Assembly: GCF_014356525.2 (NCBI RefSeq)
Contig: NC_052511.1
Span: forward strand, 50,979,607-51,043,606
From: Nilaparvata lugens
Lineage: Eukaryota; Arthropoda; Insecta; Hemiptera; Delphacidae
Length of the DNA: 64,000 nucleotides
Direction: 5' to 3'
Shown here in pieces: positions 22,271 to 34,546 of this stretch. How positions within the stretch are numbered: the stretch's first letter is position 1; each line of letters starts with the position of its first letter. The notes under the pieces are model-generated. The model worked only from the letters and a program-made list of their open reading frames with translations. It did no database searches and was not told where the DNA came from. The translations under genes and the position numbers were made by a program.

Positions 22271-23193
22271 AGATGCGACATTGAATATCAACGCATACTT
22301 GAACAACGAATTCCCAACCTCACTGGACAGACCAACGCAATTTTTATTACAAAAAAGTCTCAGAAAAATTACACTCTTCCTTTAATATGAGAATCTAAGT
22401 TTTCCATAGCAACTCGTCAACTACAAATTTCATTAAAACAGGATCCAGAAATTCTTTCCAAGACTTCAACAGCGATGACGAAGGTAGAACGAGAGAGACG
22501 GAGACATTATTCTATTAAAGTTGAAGAAAAAAAGGTTGTGACGAATGTTTGCATGATTAAAATTTGAGCAAGGAGTGAGAAAGACAGAGGGAGTGATGAA
22601 AACCATCCTGAATTTGAGCTTTTAAAGTATTTTTTGTCTTTGTTCAACTCCATTCTAACTTCATTATTACTTGCTGCAACGGTAGGAGGAATTCTGAAAT
22701 TGAACATTTCGCTTTGAAAGCGTGTTCACTTTCAAATGTCAGCATTAGTTGAACGGGTGGCATTGATGTAACTCGTTTATTAGGAATGCCAAAAGTTCAA
22801 GGTGAATATCTGACTTCAAGAGAGAATATTCCTCATTGAGTTAAAATTCGAACGGCAGTAACTTTGTAACCGTTGCAACTTGTGAGAGGTATTTCATAAT
22901 AATTCAAGTTAAACGCGTATTGTGAGGAATTTGAATTGCAATTGGTATCGGCAACTTGAGAGTTTATTACATCTTCGTGTTGCAACTTGAGTCATTCGCG
23001 AAGTCGAGGTATGATAGACTTCTAACAATGAGTTCTTGAAAATGATTTGATAGATCTCCATGAAATTTTTATGAAAAAAATGTTATTATGAGATTTGTAA
23101 TTGAAATATTTTGTCAAATAAGTAGACTTGAAAATGTAAGCTACGTTTGAAAATACTCGTAGATGTCATGAGACACATATCTAAGTAAATTTC
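22271..23193. other. No gene; family G copy inside
   Basis: Near 22716-22803 a diverged family G element occurs (ATGTCAGCATTAGTTGAAC and TTAGGAATGCC). The remainder is unassigned. Confidence 0.45.
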
Positions 23194-23871
23194 GAATGAA
23201 AAAGACTAAGAAATTGTCAAGAAACCACTGATTTATTGATAATTAGAAAGACCGGTTTCGGTTATTACACCATTGTCAATCTCTGATAAACTAAAACTAA
23301 ATACAAGAGCAGCAGAATTTATACTAGTAGGCGAGTACTGCTATTGGTCGAGGGCATGAACGCCTGCCATTGGCCTAGCTAGACAGTCTCCTCCCCCTCA
23401 ACGGTGTGACAAAATGGCGGCTTAAGCAACAGAATCACCATGATATATTCTGTTGCTTAAGCCGCCATTTTGTCACACCGTTGAGGGGGAGGAGACTGTC
23501 TAGCTAGGCCAATGGCAGGCGTTCATGCCCTCGACCAATAGCAGTACTCGCCTACTAGTATAAATTCTGCTGCTCTGTATTTAGTTTTAGTTTATAAAAT
23601 GGCGGCTTAAGCAACAGAATCGCCATGATATATTCTGTTGCTTAAGCCGCCATTTTGTCTCACCGTTGAGGGGGAGGAGACTGTCTAGCTAGGCCAATGG
23701 CAGGTGTTCATGCCCTCGACCAATAGCAGTACTCGCCTAGTATAAATTCTGCTGTTCTTGTATTTAGTTTCAGTTTATTAGAGATTGACAATGGTGTAAT
23801 AACCGAAACCGGTCTTTCTAATTATCAATAAATCAGTGGTTTTTTGACAATTTCTTAGTCTTTTTCATTCA
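23194..23871. repeat. Family E long palindrome
   Basis: Arms of about 239 bp (23194-23432 and 23633-23871) are near-perfect complements, starting GAATGAAAAAGAC. A second, shorter inverted arm (23436-23594) lies between them, so there are two hairpin centres, near 23437 and 23627. Within each arm a TATAAA (23559-23564 in the middle arm) precedes GTTTTAGTTT and the block ATAACCGAAACCGGTC. No coding capacity. It could be a foldback transposon or Penelope-related ends; class unknown. Confidence 0.8.
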
Positions 23872-23965
23872 AAATGAATAATTACCACAATATCAACTTC
23901 TCAACTACACAAAAAGTAAGTAAATTTCAATAATTTGTTAGAATAATTGTCAACAATATCCAATA

Positions 23966-24646
23966 CTAGCCGTCAGGCTCGCTCGCTCGCCATATTCGTC
24001 TAGCCAGGGGGCTACGCCCCCTGGACCCCCGACTGGGTCGTCCGAAAATGAGATCAGCGGGCTCGCTTCGCTCGCCTGCATGTAGACCTCAGCGGAACCT
24101 CTGTACAGAATTTGAACGTATTATGTCAATTTGATCTCGAAAAAACCTGTTACTATATTGCGTATCTTTGGCAAATCTTCCACCTCAGCTAAACCTGTTT
24201 ACTGAATTTTTTTAATATATTTTCATCAATTATTGAAAAAGGAGAGGAAACGCAGAGAAGCTGAGAAAACGCAAATTTTTGCTAACTGGATAAATTGGTA
24301 TTTAGGAGGTCCTGGATAAATGTATTTCAATCTTCAACTTGGTGCCAACCTAACAAATTCAACTCAACTTCATGCCAACCTGACAAAATTTTTAATTTAG
24401 TTACCAGAACAACTGTTTCGAAGAGATACTCTCTCTAGATTATAGTTCTATATTAACATAAGGTATGGACATTTCAATTATTATTTTAAGATATTGGAAT
24501 AAGAAGAATATTCATGATAAAAGAACTTTAAACCCTTAAAAACCACCCTTAGAGTTAAAATATCGCCAAAAGATATCTTAGTGCGCCTCTAAATGGTCAA
24601 CTGAACATACCTACCAAATTTGAACGTTTTTGGTCCGGTAGATTTT
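23966..24646 (-). mobile_element. Helitron-like family A, copy 2 (truncated)
   Basis: Has the CTAG|T end (plus strand ACTAGCCGTCAGGC) and most of the body. It lacks the internal inverted end and stops at GGTCCGGTAGATTTT, where family B copy 3 begins. The hairpin core is altered (CTCGCTCGCTCG). Confidence 0.65.
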
Positions 24647-24811
24647 ACTTTCCTTACCCTATTACCATAGGTAAGGAAAGTATTGCTTTCCGAAAAAAAT
24701 TAAGGTACCCCAATTTCTAAATTTCTATACGTTTCAAGGTCCCCTGAGTCCAAAAAACTGGTTTTGGGGTCTGTATGTGTATGTGTGTGTGTTGTGTGTG
24801 TGTGTGTGGTG

Positions 24812-24842
<31 letters not shown>

Positions 24843-24853
24843 TGTGTGTGTGT

Positions 24854-24891
<38 letters not shown>

Positions 24892-25278
24892 GTGTGTGTG
24901 TGTGTGTTGTGTGTGTGGTGTGTGTGTGTTTGGTTTGTGTATGTGTTGTTGTGTGTATGAGTGTATGTGCGTCTGTGTACACGATATCTCATCTCCAATT
25001 AACGAAATGACATGAAATTTGGAACGTCAGGTCCTTACAATTTGAGGATCCGACACGAACAATTACGATCAAATGCGATTCAAGATGGCGGCTAAAATGG
25101 CAAAAATGTTGTCAAAACAGGGTTTTTCGAGATTTTCTCGAAAACGGCTCCAACGATTTTGATACATGAAATAGTCATCGATAAGCTCTATCTACTGCCC
25201 AAGTTCCATACCTGTAAAAATTTGAGGAGTTCCGCCCCATCTATGCAAAGTTTGATTTTAGATTCTCAATATCAAGCT
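24647..25278 (-). mobile_element. Family B repeat, copy 3 (truncated)
   Basis: Starts ACTTTCCTTACCC and runs through the TG block and TCGAAAACGGCTCCAACG to GATTCTCAAT, where similarity to the family ends. It sits inside family A copy 2, whose remaining part is missing. Confidence 0.7.
24773..24955. repeat. (TG)n microsatellite inside family B
   Basis: About 180 bp of TG with GGTG and TTG interruptions, at the same internal position as the CA blocks of the other copies. Confidence 0.92.
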
Positions 25279-25952
25279 ATTATGTTATACCTGAAGAACT
25301 TGACTTGCTGAATGGTTATATTCCACTCAATTTATGATATATTCATCCATAATTAATCTAGATCCTTGTAAAGTTATTCACCTCATGATGGTCCTTTCTA
25401 ACCTCCAAAGTGCTTATATAATTCTGCTATATAAAATCTACTCCTATGTTGGGTCTTGAGTGATTTGGCGCCAACATTAGAGTTGCATGCAAATTTTACT
25501 CCTCAAGAAGGTCCTTCAATATTATAATTGCTGCGTGAAATGTGCTCCTATGTTTGGTCCGCTGAGCTGTGTTGCCAATTCTCATATAGTAAATAAATTT
25601 CACTCCTCATGAAGGTCCATCAAACGTTGCCATACTTCGTCTTTGTAATAATGATTCGAGATTTGTTTGAATCAACCAGCGACCGGCTCCGTGAACTTGT
25701 ATTGCACATAACTCAAAACATTTTGTAGAGCATTGTCAATAAACTAAGATTTTCATGTTGTCAGAATATGTAAAGGAAAAAAATTGTACAAGCACCGTTT
25801 TTTTATGCATTTAAAGTTGATTAATAAAGTTGATTTATTTATTTATTTGAGGTTGCATAATAAGTCAAGCATGCTCAATAAATGTAGAAATCTAGGAGAT
25901 TACCCTGAAAACCCCAATGAGCTGTATCAGTTGAAAGGGAATTACCGAATTA
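25279..25952. other. Unassigned, with a thrice-repeated phrase
   Basis: 'CTCATGATGGTCC', 'CTCAAGAAGGTCC' and 'CTCATGAAGGTCC' recur about every 120 bp between 25380 and 25620, alternating with 'CTCCTATGTTGGGTC'-like phrases. This looks like an old tandem repeat. No gene. Confidence 0.4.
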
Positions 25953-26105
25953 AGAGCCATTTGCACAGTCAAAGCTTAAACTGAATTTAATCAGCTGGTG
26001 GCTTAAACTCAAAATGTAACACATTATAACAAACGAGACTTGATATGGATTTAATCCAGTTTAAGATGGAATTTTCGTTTAAACTGTCACTGTGCAAATG
26101 GCCCT
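25953..26105. mobile_element. Short hairpin MITE (GCCATTTGCACAG type), copy 1
   Basis: Inverted ends AGAGCCATTTGCACAGT and ACTGTGCAAATGGCCCT. The inner pair TTAAACTGAATTTAATC / GATTTAATCCAGTTTAA makes a long stem. Similar elements: 45661-45816 and 47981-48140. Confidence 0.75.
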
Positions 26106-26880
26106 TAGAGAGACAATAACAACTATAGAACAAGTACAGTTTTCACGAAATGAAATTTTTCAAGTTCAAGATGACAGACAAAAAGCATTACATTAGGGAA
26201 TTTTTGGGGATACAAGGCATGTGTTCAGGAGCTGCAAGCTTCAGTGGGTGGCAAGGTCGGTGGATGCTAATGGTGTGAGCGACCATAAAGGTTTTAAACA
26301 TCCCTTCTCTTGAGAATATAAAAAATGGGCTGTTAATATAAAAGAATTTGACTTTTGGGTATCTATCAATTATTGGAAATTAAAAAAAATGTTTTCGACT
26401 TTCTCATCAGAAATTAACCACACTAATCTTAAGGTATGAACATCTGAATAAAATTGGGGAATGGCCGTGAAATTCAAACTTATTTGCTGGAATAATATCA
26501 AGGTTTTGATTGTTAAAACTGAATGAAGACTTTTGGGCAGCATGCCAGGTCTTTGAATGAATTTTAATCACAATACCATCTTTACCGAACACTGCCTATT
26601 GTTATATTGATTTTAGAATTATTTCGTGTATCAATAAATTCAGTTTATTGCAGTGACATACACAAGAAAGTACAATAATGAAGGACTACTGGAATCATTA
26701 ATACATCGAATGCTACAAACTGTTATTACATTTACATTATAATGAGAATGTACTCCAACATCTTCCAGTATGACAATTATTCCTTATAGAATATTAGTGA
26801 GTCTAACTCCAATCTCTAGAATATTATCAAATTATCTGATATTAATTGATTTGTATACGAAGTATTCATCCATAGAAGTG
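26106..26880. other. No gene seen
   Basis: AT-rich. A 61-codon minus-strand frame (26407-26592) carries no motif. Confidence 0.4.
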
Positions 26881-26958
26881 TAGGTTCATTCCTTAACACA
26901 AGGTGGATCTTTTGTTTAAATCTCTACAATTCGTGTTGGTCCGTTCAATGGTAAGAAT
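26881..26958. repeat. Inverted-pair repeat, left member
   Basis: TAGGTTCATTCCTTAACACA plus about 58 further bp match, in inverted orientation, 34471-34548. See findings. Confidence 0.65.
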
Positions 26959-27571
26959 ATACTCAAGTATGTAATTTATATAATGTATATATTTATTAAT
27001 TTATATATGTAATGTATGTATTTATGTAATAGAAATCTTAATTACTGCATCACTGTATATTATATAAATTGTACCTGATTGGATAAAGATATGAAGAAAC
27101 ATTTGAAAAATATGATTCCAAGCTCAGAAATGCTAAAAATGCATTCATTTTTCCATAGAATAAAATGAGAACTCAAAGTTCAGCTGAATGTCTGGTAGGG
27201 AATACGGATATTACTCTATTTTTATTCTTAACCAGCATCACATTTGAAAATGCTTATAACTTTGTTAAATTTGGACAGATTGATTTGAAAATTTAGAAGA
27301 ATCTCAAATATATGAAAAAACGTTCACGACTTTTTGTAGAATTTTCCCATGACTCCTTCACCTTCCTAAGCCGAAAAAACATAATTATTATGAGAGTTGT
27401 GACGCTAGGCAGAAATTTTCAAAAGTCGCGCTTCGTTCAGCTGTCGCCCGCCAAGGAACTGAATTGGATAACTTTTCCCGCGTAACAACGCTATTGGGTA
27501 GTTGAACTTGAACCGGCAAGTTCAAACGATATGCATTCATTTTATCTCTCTATAAAAGTGGAAGCTGTAGA
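26959..27571. other. No gene; possible TATA near 27550
   Basis: CTATAAAAGTGG near 27550 looks like a TATA element just outside the left arm of the 570-bp inverted repeat. No downstream gene is found. Confidence 0.3.
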
Positions 27572-28135
27572 TAACACCAAGTTACTTGGAATACAATGTA
27601 CTGGCCACGTGCATCTCGATCTTTTAATGATCAGAGTCGGATGATCAGTGTGACATCATTGGTACTCTAAATATCTATTCTTCCTATATTTCCAATGTTA
27701 AATTTAGCAGCTTTGTAAGTCTTTTTCTCAAAAAGTAAATAACTTTCAAGTCCCATCGACATCTCCTACGACTCATACAATATTTATCTTTAATTTTTTT
27801 TAGAAATTCAATACTCTTGGACGACTGGATCTTTCAGAATGATTGATTTTGTAAGAGCCTACATCGAATACCTGTTGCTCTCTTATTGAAAATTAACATG
27901 CTTTTCCTGGCTCTTTTGTAATTCAATTACTCAATGCTAATGAATTCGATAAATCGATCATTGAATAAGGTATTAAGAACATGAAACATTGATTGTACTA
28001 TTATTTCTTTCACAATCCTTTATCTTGTCTGTGTACTGTATATCATATGTAGAATCAATAGAACTTCTTGCCTAATCCCTTAGGAGGAACTCTTTTTTCA
28101 GGAAAATTATGGCTTTCACATACTTGATGAGGAAA
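27572..28135 (+). repeat. Long inverted repeat, left arm
   Basis: About 560 bp, matching the complement of 29775-30350 over nearly its whole length. Shared blocks include TTTAGAAATTCAATACT, GGATCTTTCAGAATGAT, CTCTCTTATTGAAAATTAAC and TCATTGAATAAGG. Identity is high but not perfect. No frame across it. Confidence 0.8.
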
Positions 28136-29774
28136 TAGTTTTCTGGTTGAATCTTTCTAATTGAAAACTATAACAAAAAATATAAGGGCGAATATTATAT
28201 TAAAGCATGGATTGCGCGTGAGGAATTCTCAATAATTGTATTGAATACTTGATCTCGTATTCTGAAACACATATTTCTAATTTAATTATTTGTAAGAGGA
28301 ATTCTCAATTGGTACTTATTGTAGAACTCTCATTCTTTATTTATTTGTGAAAGGGAAAATCAACTCTTCATGATTCAATAATAATGAATTTAATGAAAAT
28401 GAATCATACATTGAAAAGTATGCGTATGAATATGAATTCATACTATAAGTATCCTACAATATATTCCTTCTAATAAACTTGATAATTCTATAAGGCAAGT
28501 GATCGGTTGAATTCCTGTTTGAAAGAATAGAAAGGATGACAATCTCTTTAATCAACTCGGAGGGCATTTCAATTCTAGAAATTGAACTCTCATAAACTTA
28601 AAACAGGATAATGTGCGTGGTAAATTCCAATTATTTTCAATCTCCACATCATTTTCCTATACCGGAAAGATAATATAGTTGGGCATATTTTAAGATATTT
28701 TTTCAAATAGCAAATTATTCAGTTAATAATGCATTTATGAATGTGAGTGTTATACTATCACCCCATACTTCCTTTTGTTCCATATATTGGGGCTTTCTAC
28801 CACATAGAGTGTGAGTGATGTATATGTGATAAAAATTATGTTACTAGATTGTGCCTTGGTCACTGAGTGTAAATAATTTTGAAACCAATAAAGTTCTTTA
28901 TCGAAAATTAAATTGGAATTTAATTGTTGATCAATCCAATTGATTGGTAATAACAAACGAAATCATCAAATATCATAATATAATATCATAAGGGAGGAAA
29001 GTGGTGCGCTTATCATCTTCATCCGTTGATCATCCACATTCTCCTTTCAAATCACTGATGGAATACCCTGCACTAACAACGTTATTCTCTGCAACCGCTC
29101 TTGATTTTACTTTTATCTAATTAATATTAGCTTTTCCTTTATATGTCTTCTGCATTGAGATTGGTATTAGAATCAATTTTGAAAGGATAGATATTGGTTG
29201 AGTTTGCAGAAGAATATCACAATGAACAAAGGAAACAGCTCGAATGTGTACAACGTAATAAATAACGAGAAAGCTCGAAATAACTATAAAGTATTCAAGC
29301 CAAGCCTAATTATTATGCTGATAAAAACAGTGATTGAAGAAGTATAAGTCTATATTATCACTCAAAGTATTACTAGGAGAAATAGGCTACATTCAGTACC
29401 TTTTTTCAACTTTATAATTGTTGGGGTATTAAAACTTTGAATAGAAAACCTCCAGTAGAAAACCTTTGAAGCCATTCATCTTTTCAAATGTTGACAAATA
29501 AAATCTATTCATTCATTCTACGAGTATCCCTTCTCGTAGTAACAAATGAGAGTTCTCTATCTCCAAACCGGTATGCCCTTACATTATCGAGAATTCTGGA
29601 AGATCTAGGAGTTCAAAGGTGATGAATTTCTAAAAAAAATTGAAGATAAATATTGTATAAATCGTAGGAGATGTCGATGGGACTTGAAAGTTATATACTT
29701 TTTAGAAAAAGACTTACAAAGCTGCTCAAGAAAAAAGATAAATATTGTATGTGACCGTAACACACAACTATCAC
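28136..29774. other. Spacer of the inverted repeat
   Basis: AT-rich, no gene. Bases 29600-29745 are a third, partial copy of the arm sequence in the right-arm orientation (AAAATTGAAGATAAATATTG, GAGATGTCGATGGGAC). Near 29505-29520, AATAAAATC followed by (TATTCATTC) looks like a retroposon 3' end. Confidence 0.55.
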
Positions 29775-30350
29775 CTGGTTAAAGTATGTGTATATGTGTA
29801 TATCATTTTTTTCTTGAATTAAGAGTGCACTCCTAAAGGATTAAAGATGTTGAACCGGCAAGATGTTCTACTGATTCTATGTAATATACAGACAAGATAT
29901 GAAGGATGTTGAGAGAAATAATATTATACTCTAATTAATGTTTCCACGTTTTTAATTCCTTATTCAATGATCGCTTTATCAAATTGATCAGCATTGAGTA
30001 ATGAATTACAAAAGAGCCAGGGAAAGCATGTTAATTTTCAATAAGAGAGCAACAGTTATTCGATGAGCAGGCTCTTACAAAATCGATCATTCTGAAAGAT
30101 CCAGCCGTCCAAAAGTATTGAATTTCTAAAAAAATTGAAGATAAATTCTTGTATTAATCGTAGGGGATGTCGATGGTACTGGAAAGTTATGTACTTTTTG
30201 AGAAAAAGACTTACAAAGTTGCTCAATTTAACATTGAAAAGAAAGGAAGAATATACTTTTAGAGCACCAATGACGTCACACCGACCAGCTGGTTTGGATT
30301 TTCCAACGCGCATCTTTTCGTGGCCAGTACCTTGTAGGTACATTGGATAA
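29775..30350 (-). repeat. Long inverted repeat, right arm
   Basis: Complement of the left arm at 27572-28135; the outer sequence TACTGGCCACG is shared. Two minus/plus frames here (up to 122 codons) are unrelated to any family I know. Confidence 0.8.
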
Positions 30351-30470
30351 CACCTACTTTTTTCCCAACTTTTCTTTTTCTTCTGCTTCTCCTTCTTTGT
30401 CATCTTGTTCTTCTTTTTCTCCAAATTAGAGAATTCTTAATATTTGTCCTTTCATATTGAGTGATAGCTC

Positions 30471-30776
30471 ATTTTACTCAGCTCTTCAAGGCGGTTTCAA
30501 TGCATATTTCGGTTGCCTGACAAAACCTCACTAGTACCTATAACCTCACCAGATAGGCTATGTATATTTTAATGAATTGCACTGTTGACTTATTTATTAC
30601 ACTGTTGAAGTATTTTTGGAGCAATCCCATTCCAAAAAGTTGAGTTTATAATCATTTCATCAAAATACACATGTCTGGTGAGGTTGGTCGTGGCGAAGGC
30701 ATGCGTTAGGGTTAGGTAAGGTTCAATCAGGTAACCGATATGCATTGAACCCACCTTGAAGAGCTGAGTAAAATGA
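30471..30776. mobile_element. MITE of about 300 bp
   Basis: Inverted ends CATTTTACTCAGCTCTTCAA and TTGAAGAGCTGAGTAAAATG, with the inner pair ATGCATATTTCGGTTGCCTG / CAGGTAACCGATATGCAT. No coding capacity. It adjoins the 3' end of the decayed LINE. Confidence 0.75.
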
Positions 30777-30949
30777 ACAAATAATTTAATGAATGTTTAT
30801 TTCCCCCCCCCAAAAAAAACTACAAGATCAATTACACAACATATTAGATAAATTACAATAAATTACATACAAAACCTAGTTAGTTACAAAAAATTTTTAT
30901 AATGTGTCCTCTATTCTACTTGTTTAGTTTTTTCTGTGTGGAAATTGAC

Positions 30950-31231
30950 CTACTCCACTATGGCATACCATGTTCTAGAGTAAATTGAGCTATCACTCGA
31001 ATTGATAAGATAAATGATATTGAAAATTATTCTCAAATTTGGGACCCCACATCTTTTTGAGACATGAGTACTAGAGCCCCATAATAGTATACCATGGGAC
31101 AGTAAACTTTGTATTTGAGAGAAATACACATTTAATAATATATTAATATCTACAGTTAACTTTAACCTTCTCAGCAAGTACAGTACCTTTGCTATTTTTT
31201 CACTAATTAATTCTGCATATGTGGTTGCCAA
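30950..31231 (-). pseudogene. LINE polymerase C-terminal block
   Basis: Contains LRRLKLTVDINILLNVYFSQ and SLLSHGILLWGSS, matching the 'Y...S.L.YG...WG' block that follows reverse transcriptase in Jockey-type LINEs. Confidence 0.78.
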
Positions 31232-31303
31232 TTAAGTTTGGGATCAAGAACAATACCTAGAAATTTTAAAGGTTCAGTCCCTACTTCATTGTTTGAATTT
31301 CTA

Positions 31304-31712
31304 TTATAGGTGAACATAATAATTACTAGCACAACAATCATTAAGGAGTAGAGAGCTATCAACTAGACAATTTTGTACACCTGCTTCGGATTTACAACTA
31401 ACTTTGAGACCAAAATCATCAGTAAAGAGAAATCCTGCTTTATCAGTGCCTTCTATATTACAAATTATGTTGTTAATATATATATATATATTAGGGAGTA
31501 TTGATCCAAGTATGGGCCCCATAATGAACCTTTCTGCCCTTAGAGAATTGACAATCTTTGTAAACAAACTGGTTGCGGTCCTTTAAATAGATTGATTTTG
31601 AATTGCAGCCATAATAAGAAAATTTTTCAAAAAGTATGTTATGCTTAACAGTATCGAAAGCTTTAGACAATATGTCATATGACCTAAAACTAACAGATAG
31701 ACCCTTCTCCAA
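31304..31712 (-). pseudogene. LINE reverse transcriptase core, two frames
   Basis: The 31712-31491 frame has motif A as LSKAFDTVKH and YLKDRNQFV. The overlapping 31567-31304 frame has GPILGSILPNIYIYINNI (motif B side) and motif C as FTDDFGL, both aspartates kept. The frames must be joined by a shift near 31490-31570. Confidence 0.8.
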
Positions 31713-32128
31713 ATCATCAACAACACTATTAATTTACTAAACTTGTTACTGCATTGCTAGTATTTCTACATGGCCTGAAACCAAATTGTTTTTTAGTAAA
31801 AATACCAAAGTTTTCAAAATTATTTGAGATCTGGTCTTGCATTATGGCCTCAAATACTTTGGATATCACAGGTACAATTGTTATTGGCCTGAAATAAGGC
31901 CTGATAATATTGGCCTGAAGTTTTTCTTATCACCTTTTTTATGTAGCCTACAGGTATTACCTTAACGTTTTTCAATACACTTGGATAAATGCCCTTGTAT
32001 ACTAAACAATAATTTATAAGGTAACTCAAAACTTCACTTATATAAGGGGCAGATATTTTTAAGACCTTAGAATTAATACCATATATATCTAAAAAAACTT
32101 GAATTACTAAGACTACTTATTTTCTGGT

Positions 32129-32614
32129 TCACATAATCTGCAGTAACAGGTTGGAAAAAAATGGTACATTGGGCCTATTGCACTTATTGATGTAGTGAGA
32201 GCTGAGATGTTCACTAACTGGCACATTTTCACTAATTTCCTCAACTTTTTCAATGAAAAAGTTGTTAAATGAATCAGCATTGTTATCATCATGTGAATCA
32301 ATAGCTTCATTGTTGACATTTGTAAGAATTTTAACTACCTTCCATGCAGCTTGAGTTTTATTTTTTGAGTGCTCTATTTTGTTGTTGAAATAATTTATTT
32401 TTGCATTCTTAATAGCAATTCTATACTCTTTCTTACAGCTTTTATATTTATCTCTGAACTGATTAGTCTTAAAAAATTTCAGTAAGCTATAATATTCATC
32501 ACAACTATGTTTGAGCTTTATTGAATCAGCAGTATACCATCCATCATCCAGCTTAGGCTTACTAACTTTGAAACCTCTAAGAGGATAAGCAGCATTAACA
32601 GCTGACATATACAA
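32129..32614 (-). pseudogene. LINE linker between endonuclease and RT
   Basis: 161-residue frame with PKLDDGWYTADSIKLKH, FRDKYKSCKKEYRIAIKNAK and KNKTQAAWKVVKIL followed by FNNFFIEKVEEI. This is the usual charged linker of Jockey-like pol proteins ('K...W....K.K......L'). The sequence between 32640 and 32900 does not fit and may be an inserted piece. Confidence 0.75.
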
Positions 32615-32913
32615 ATCAAAAAACTTCTTAAACTTATCATTCGCATCATTAGGCTAAGCAAATACACCACACTCCAGTGTATGATACTAATTAATTAACC
32701 TAACAAATAAATAAGTGTTCTGATCATTAATTAACTAACCTATCTAGCTTTTTGTTTACACTAGAAAAACTTTGAGAGTCATTCTTCACATTTATTAAAT
32801 ATTTAAATAGTAGGGCATGATGATCTGACAGTAGATGTGTATTGATAACTCGGGTCACATGTCTGCTATCATGAATATCACAGTCACAACATTATCAATA
32901 CAGTGACCTTCAT

Positions 32914-33465
32914 TCAGTGTGCCTGGTCTAGTGATTTCATTTTTGTAGAAATATGGATACCAAAACATTCAAACAAATTGCAAAGATCTCTATTAAAATT
33001 ATCATTTACATTAAAGTTGACATTGAAATCAGCACATAATATTAAATTATAGTTACATTCATAAATGGCACATAATATATCATTAAGACAGGATAGAGAG
33101 TTGTTAAAAAAACTAACATCATTATTATAGGGTCTGTACAATGACAAAACAATTATTTTTTCATTTTGAAGTTTAATTGCAACAGCTTCACAAATCATTT
33201 CTATAGAAAGTTCCTTTACTATGCTTAATTCTTCTAATTTCAATCCATTAATTAAAAAAATTGCTTCTCCACTATGTGTGGAATTTTTCCTTCCATAGAA
33301 GGACCCAAGTTCATAGTCAGGTATTGTGAGACAGCTACAGTCATCGTTTGTTAACCAGTGTTCAGCAACAGTAATTATCCTAGCATTAGGCTATAGTTTT
33401 ATAACATAATAAGAGGGAAATATATTCTTATTTGTTTGATATACCCTGGACATTCAAAGATATGG
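32914..33465 (-). pseudogene. LINE endonuclease domain, frameshifted
   Basis: In successive frames I read ISLNVQGISNK, then ARIITVAEHWLTNDD, then SGEAIFLINGLKLEEL, and an open frame with VLSLYRPYNND and LILCADFNVNFN. These are the start, the 'AEHWL', the 'YRPP' and the 'GDFN'-like blocks of APE-type LINE endonucleases. The canonical GDFN reads ADFN here. Frame changes and stops separate the blocks. Confidence 0.78.
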
Positions 33466-33520
33466 TGTTTAGAAAAGTTTCATTAGCTGTTTATTCATCA
33501 TTAGTCCTAGGCCCAGGATT

Positions 33521-34470
33521 GGTATTGTTTGCATATCACTATCACATAACCTAGCTACATTTGGACTGTTGTATAAATTAGAATTGGAACCGTTTTGGGC
33601 GTATAAGCCTGTGGTACTTTTCTGTAAGTTGAGTAATTCTCATTGATTGAATAAATAAATAATATCCATTCCTATCTTTAGACCTATTAAAAGAGTTATT
33701 ATGAAAAATTGCATGGCTGAAGAGGAATGATTTTAGGACTAACTTGACTTTTATGATCTAAATATTTATTTATACAATTGAGAATTTCATTGCCAATGAG
33801 CTTCTTACCAATTCTATCCAGGTATATATTTATTGTATATATCCTAATAGAATAAGATTCTTGTGCAGAATTAGTTGAGCTTGTAAGTAGTGATAGAAAT
33901 GAAGAATTACATTTACGATTTTATTTTTTGTTACATTTATTTATTTCCAATCACTCAATTACATACACTCTGTGAGTAGTGATGCGGTTTACTTTTAATT
34001 TCTACTTTTGATGTGTTTTATTCTTGATTTCGTTTCAAAATGTTAATAACCTTAAAGCATTACTAAATCTCATAAGGAAATAATTGTAAAAGAAGCAAGC
34101 TAAATAGTACAAGTAATTATAATAATTCAAGTACAAGTTATAATTCTATAACTGACTTACCTTTCAAAGTTGAATTCAAAAATTTATCACTGCTTGAATA
34201 ATCTTTTTGGACATTTTGACACAATCAACAACACAAAACACAATATCACTTTCACTCTGCACTGTCTGCAGACAACAGACAGCTGACAGACAAGGACTAG
34301 ACAAGAATATTCCATTCACAACAGAAATGGCGCCAGCTTCAATACATAACCTCAAATCAAGTTCAGTCTGAATAAATGGCGCGAACACTCAGACCCACGG
34401 GAGTGAACTATAATACTCCATTACGCAAACGCCATCACATGATAGGTCTGTGGAGCTACTAAAGATGCTT
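33521..34470 (-). other. Possible LINE 5' region or leader exon
   Basis: No firm gene. On the minus strand, AAAATGTCC at about 34213 starts an 11-codon frame (MSKKIIQAVIN...) ending TGA. It is followed by CAACTTTGAAAG and GTAAGTCAG near 34161, a perfect-looking splice donor. The upstream sequence is GC-richer (GCGCCATTTATTC near 34375). It may be a 5' UTR exon of the LINE or of an unrelated gene; evidence is thin. Confidence 0.25.
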
Positions 34471-34546
34471 GGACCATCTTACGCGAACGTACCAACATGA
34501 GTTGTAAAGATTTATGCAAAAGACCAACTTTGTGTTAAGGAATGAA

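Larger units (their letters stand above)
30785..33520 (-). mobile_element. Decayed Jockey/CR1-like LINE
   Basis: Minus-strand order: endonuclease (32914-33465), linker (32129-32614), reverse transcriptase (about 31300-32000), C-terminal block (30950-31231), then a 3' part with AATAAA near 30800 on the minus strand. Many stops and frameshifts. The 5' limit is unclear and may reach about 34.4 kb. Confidence 0.82.
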
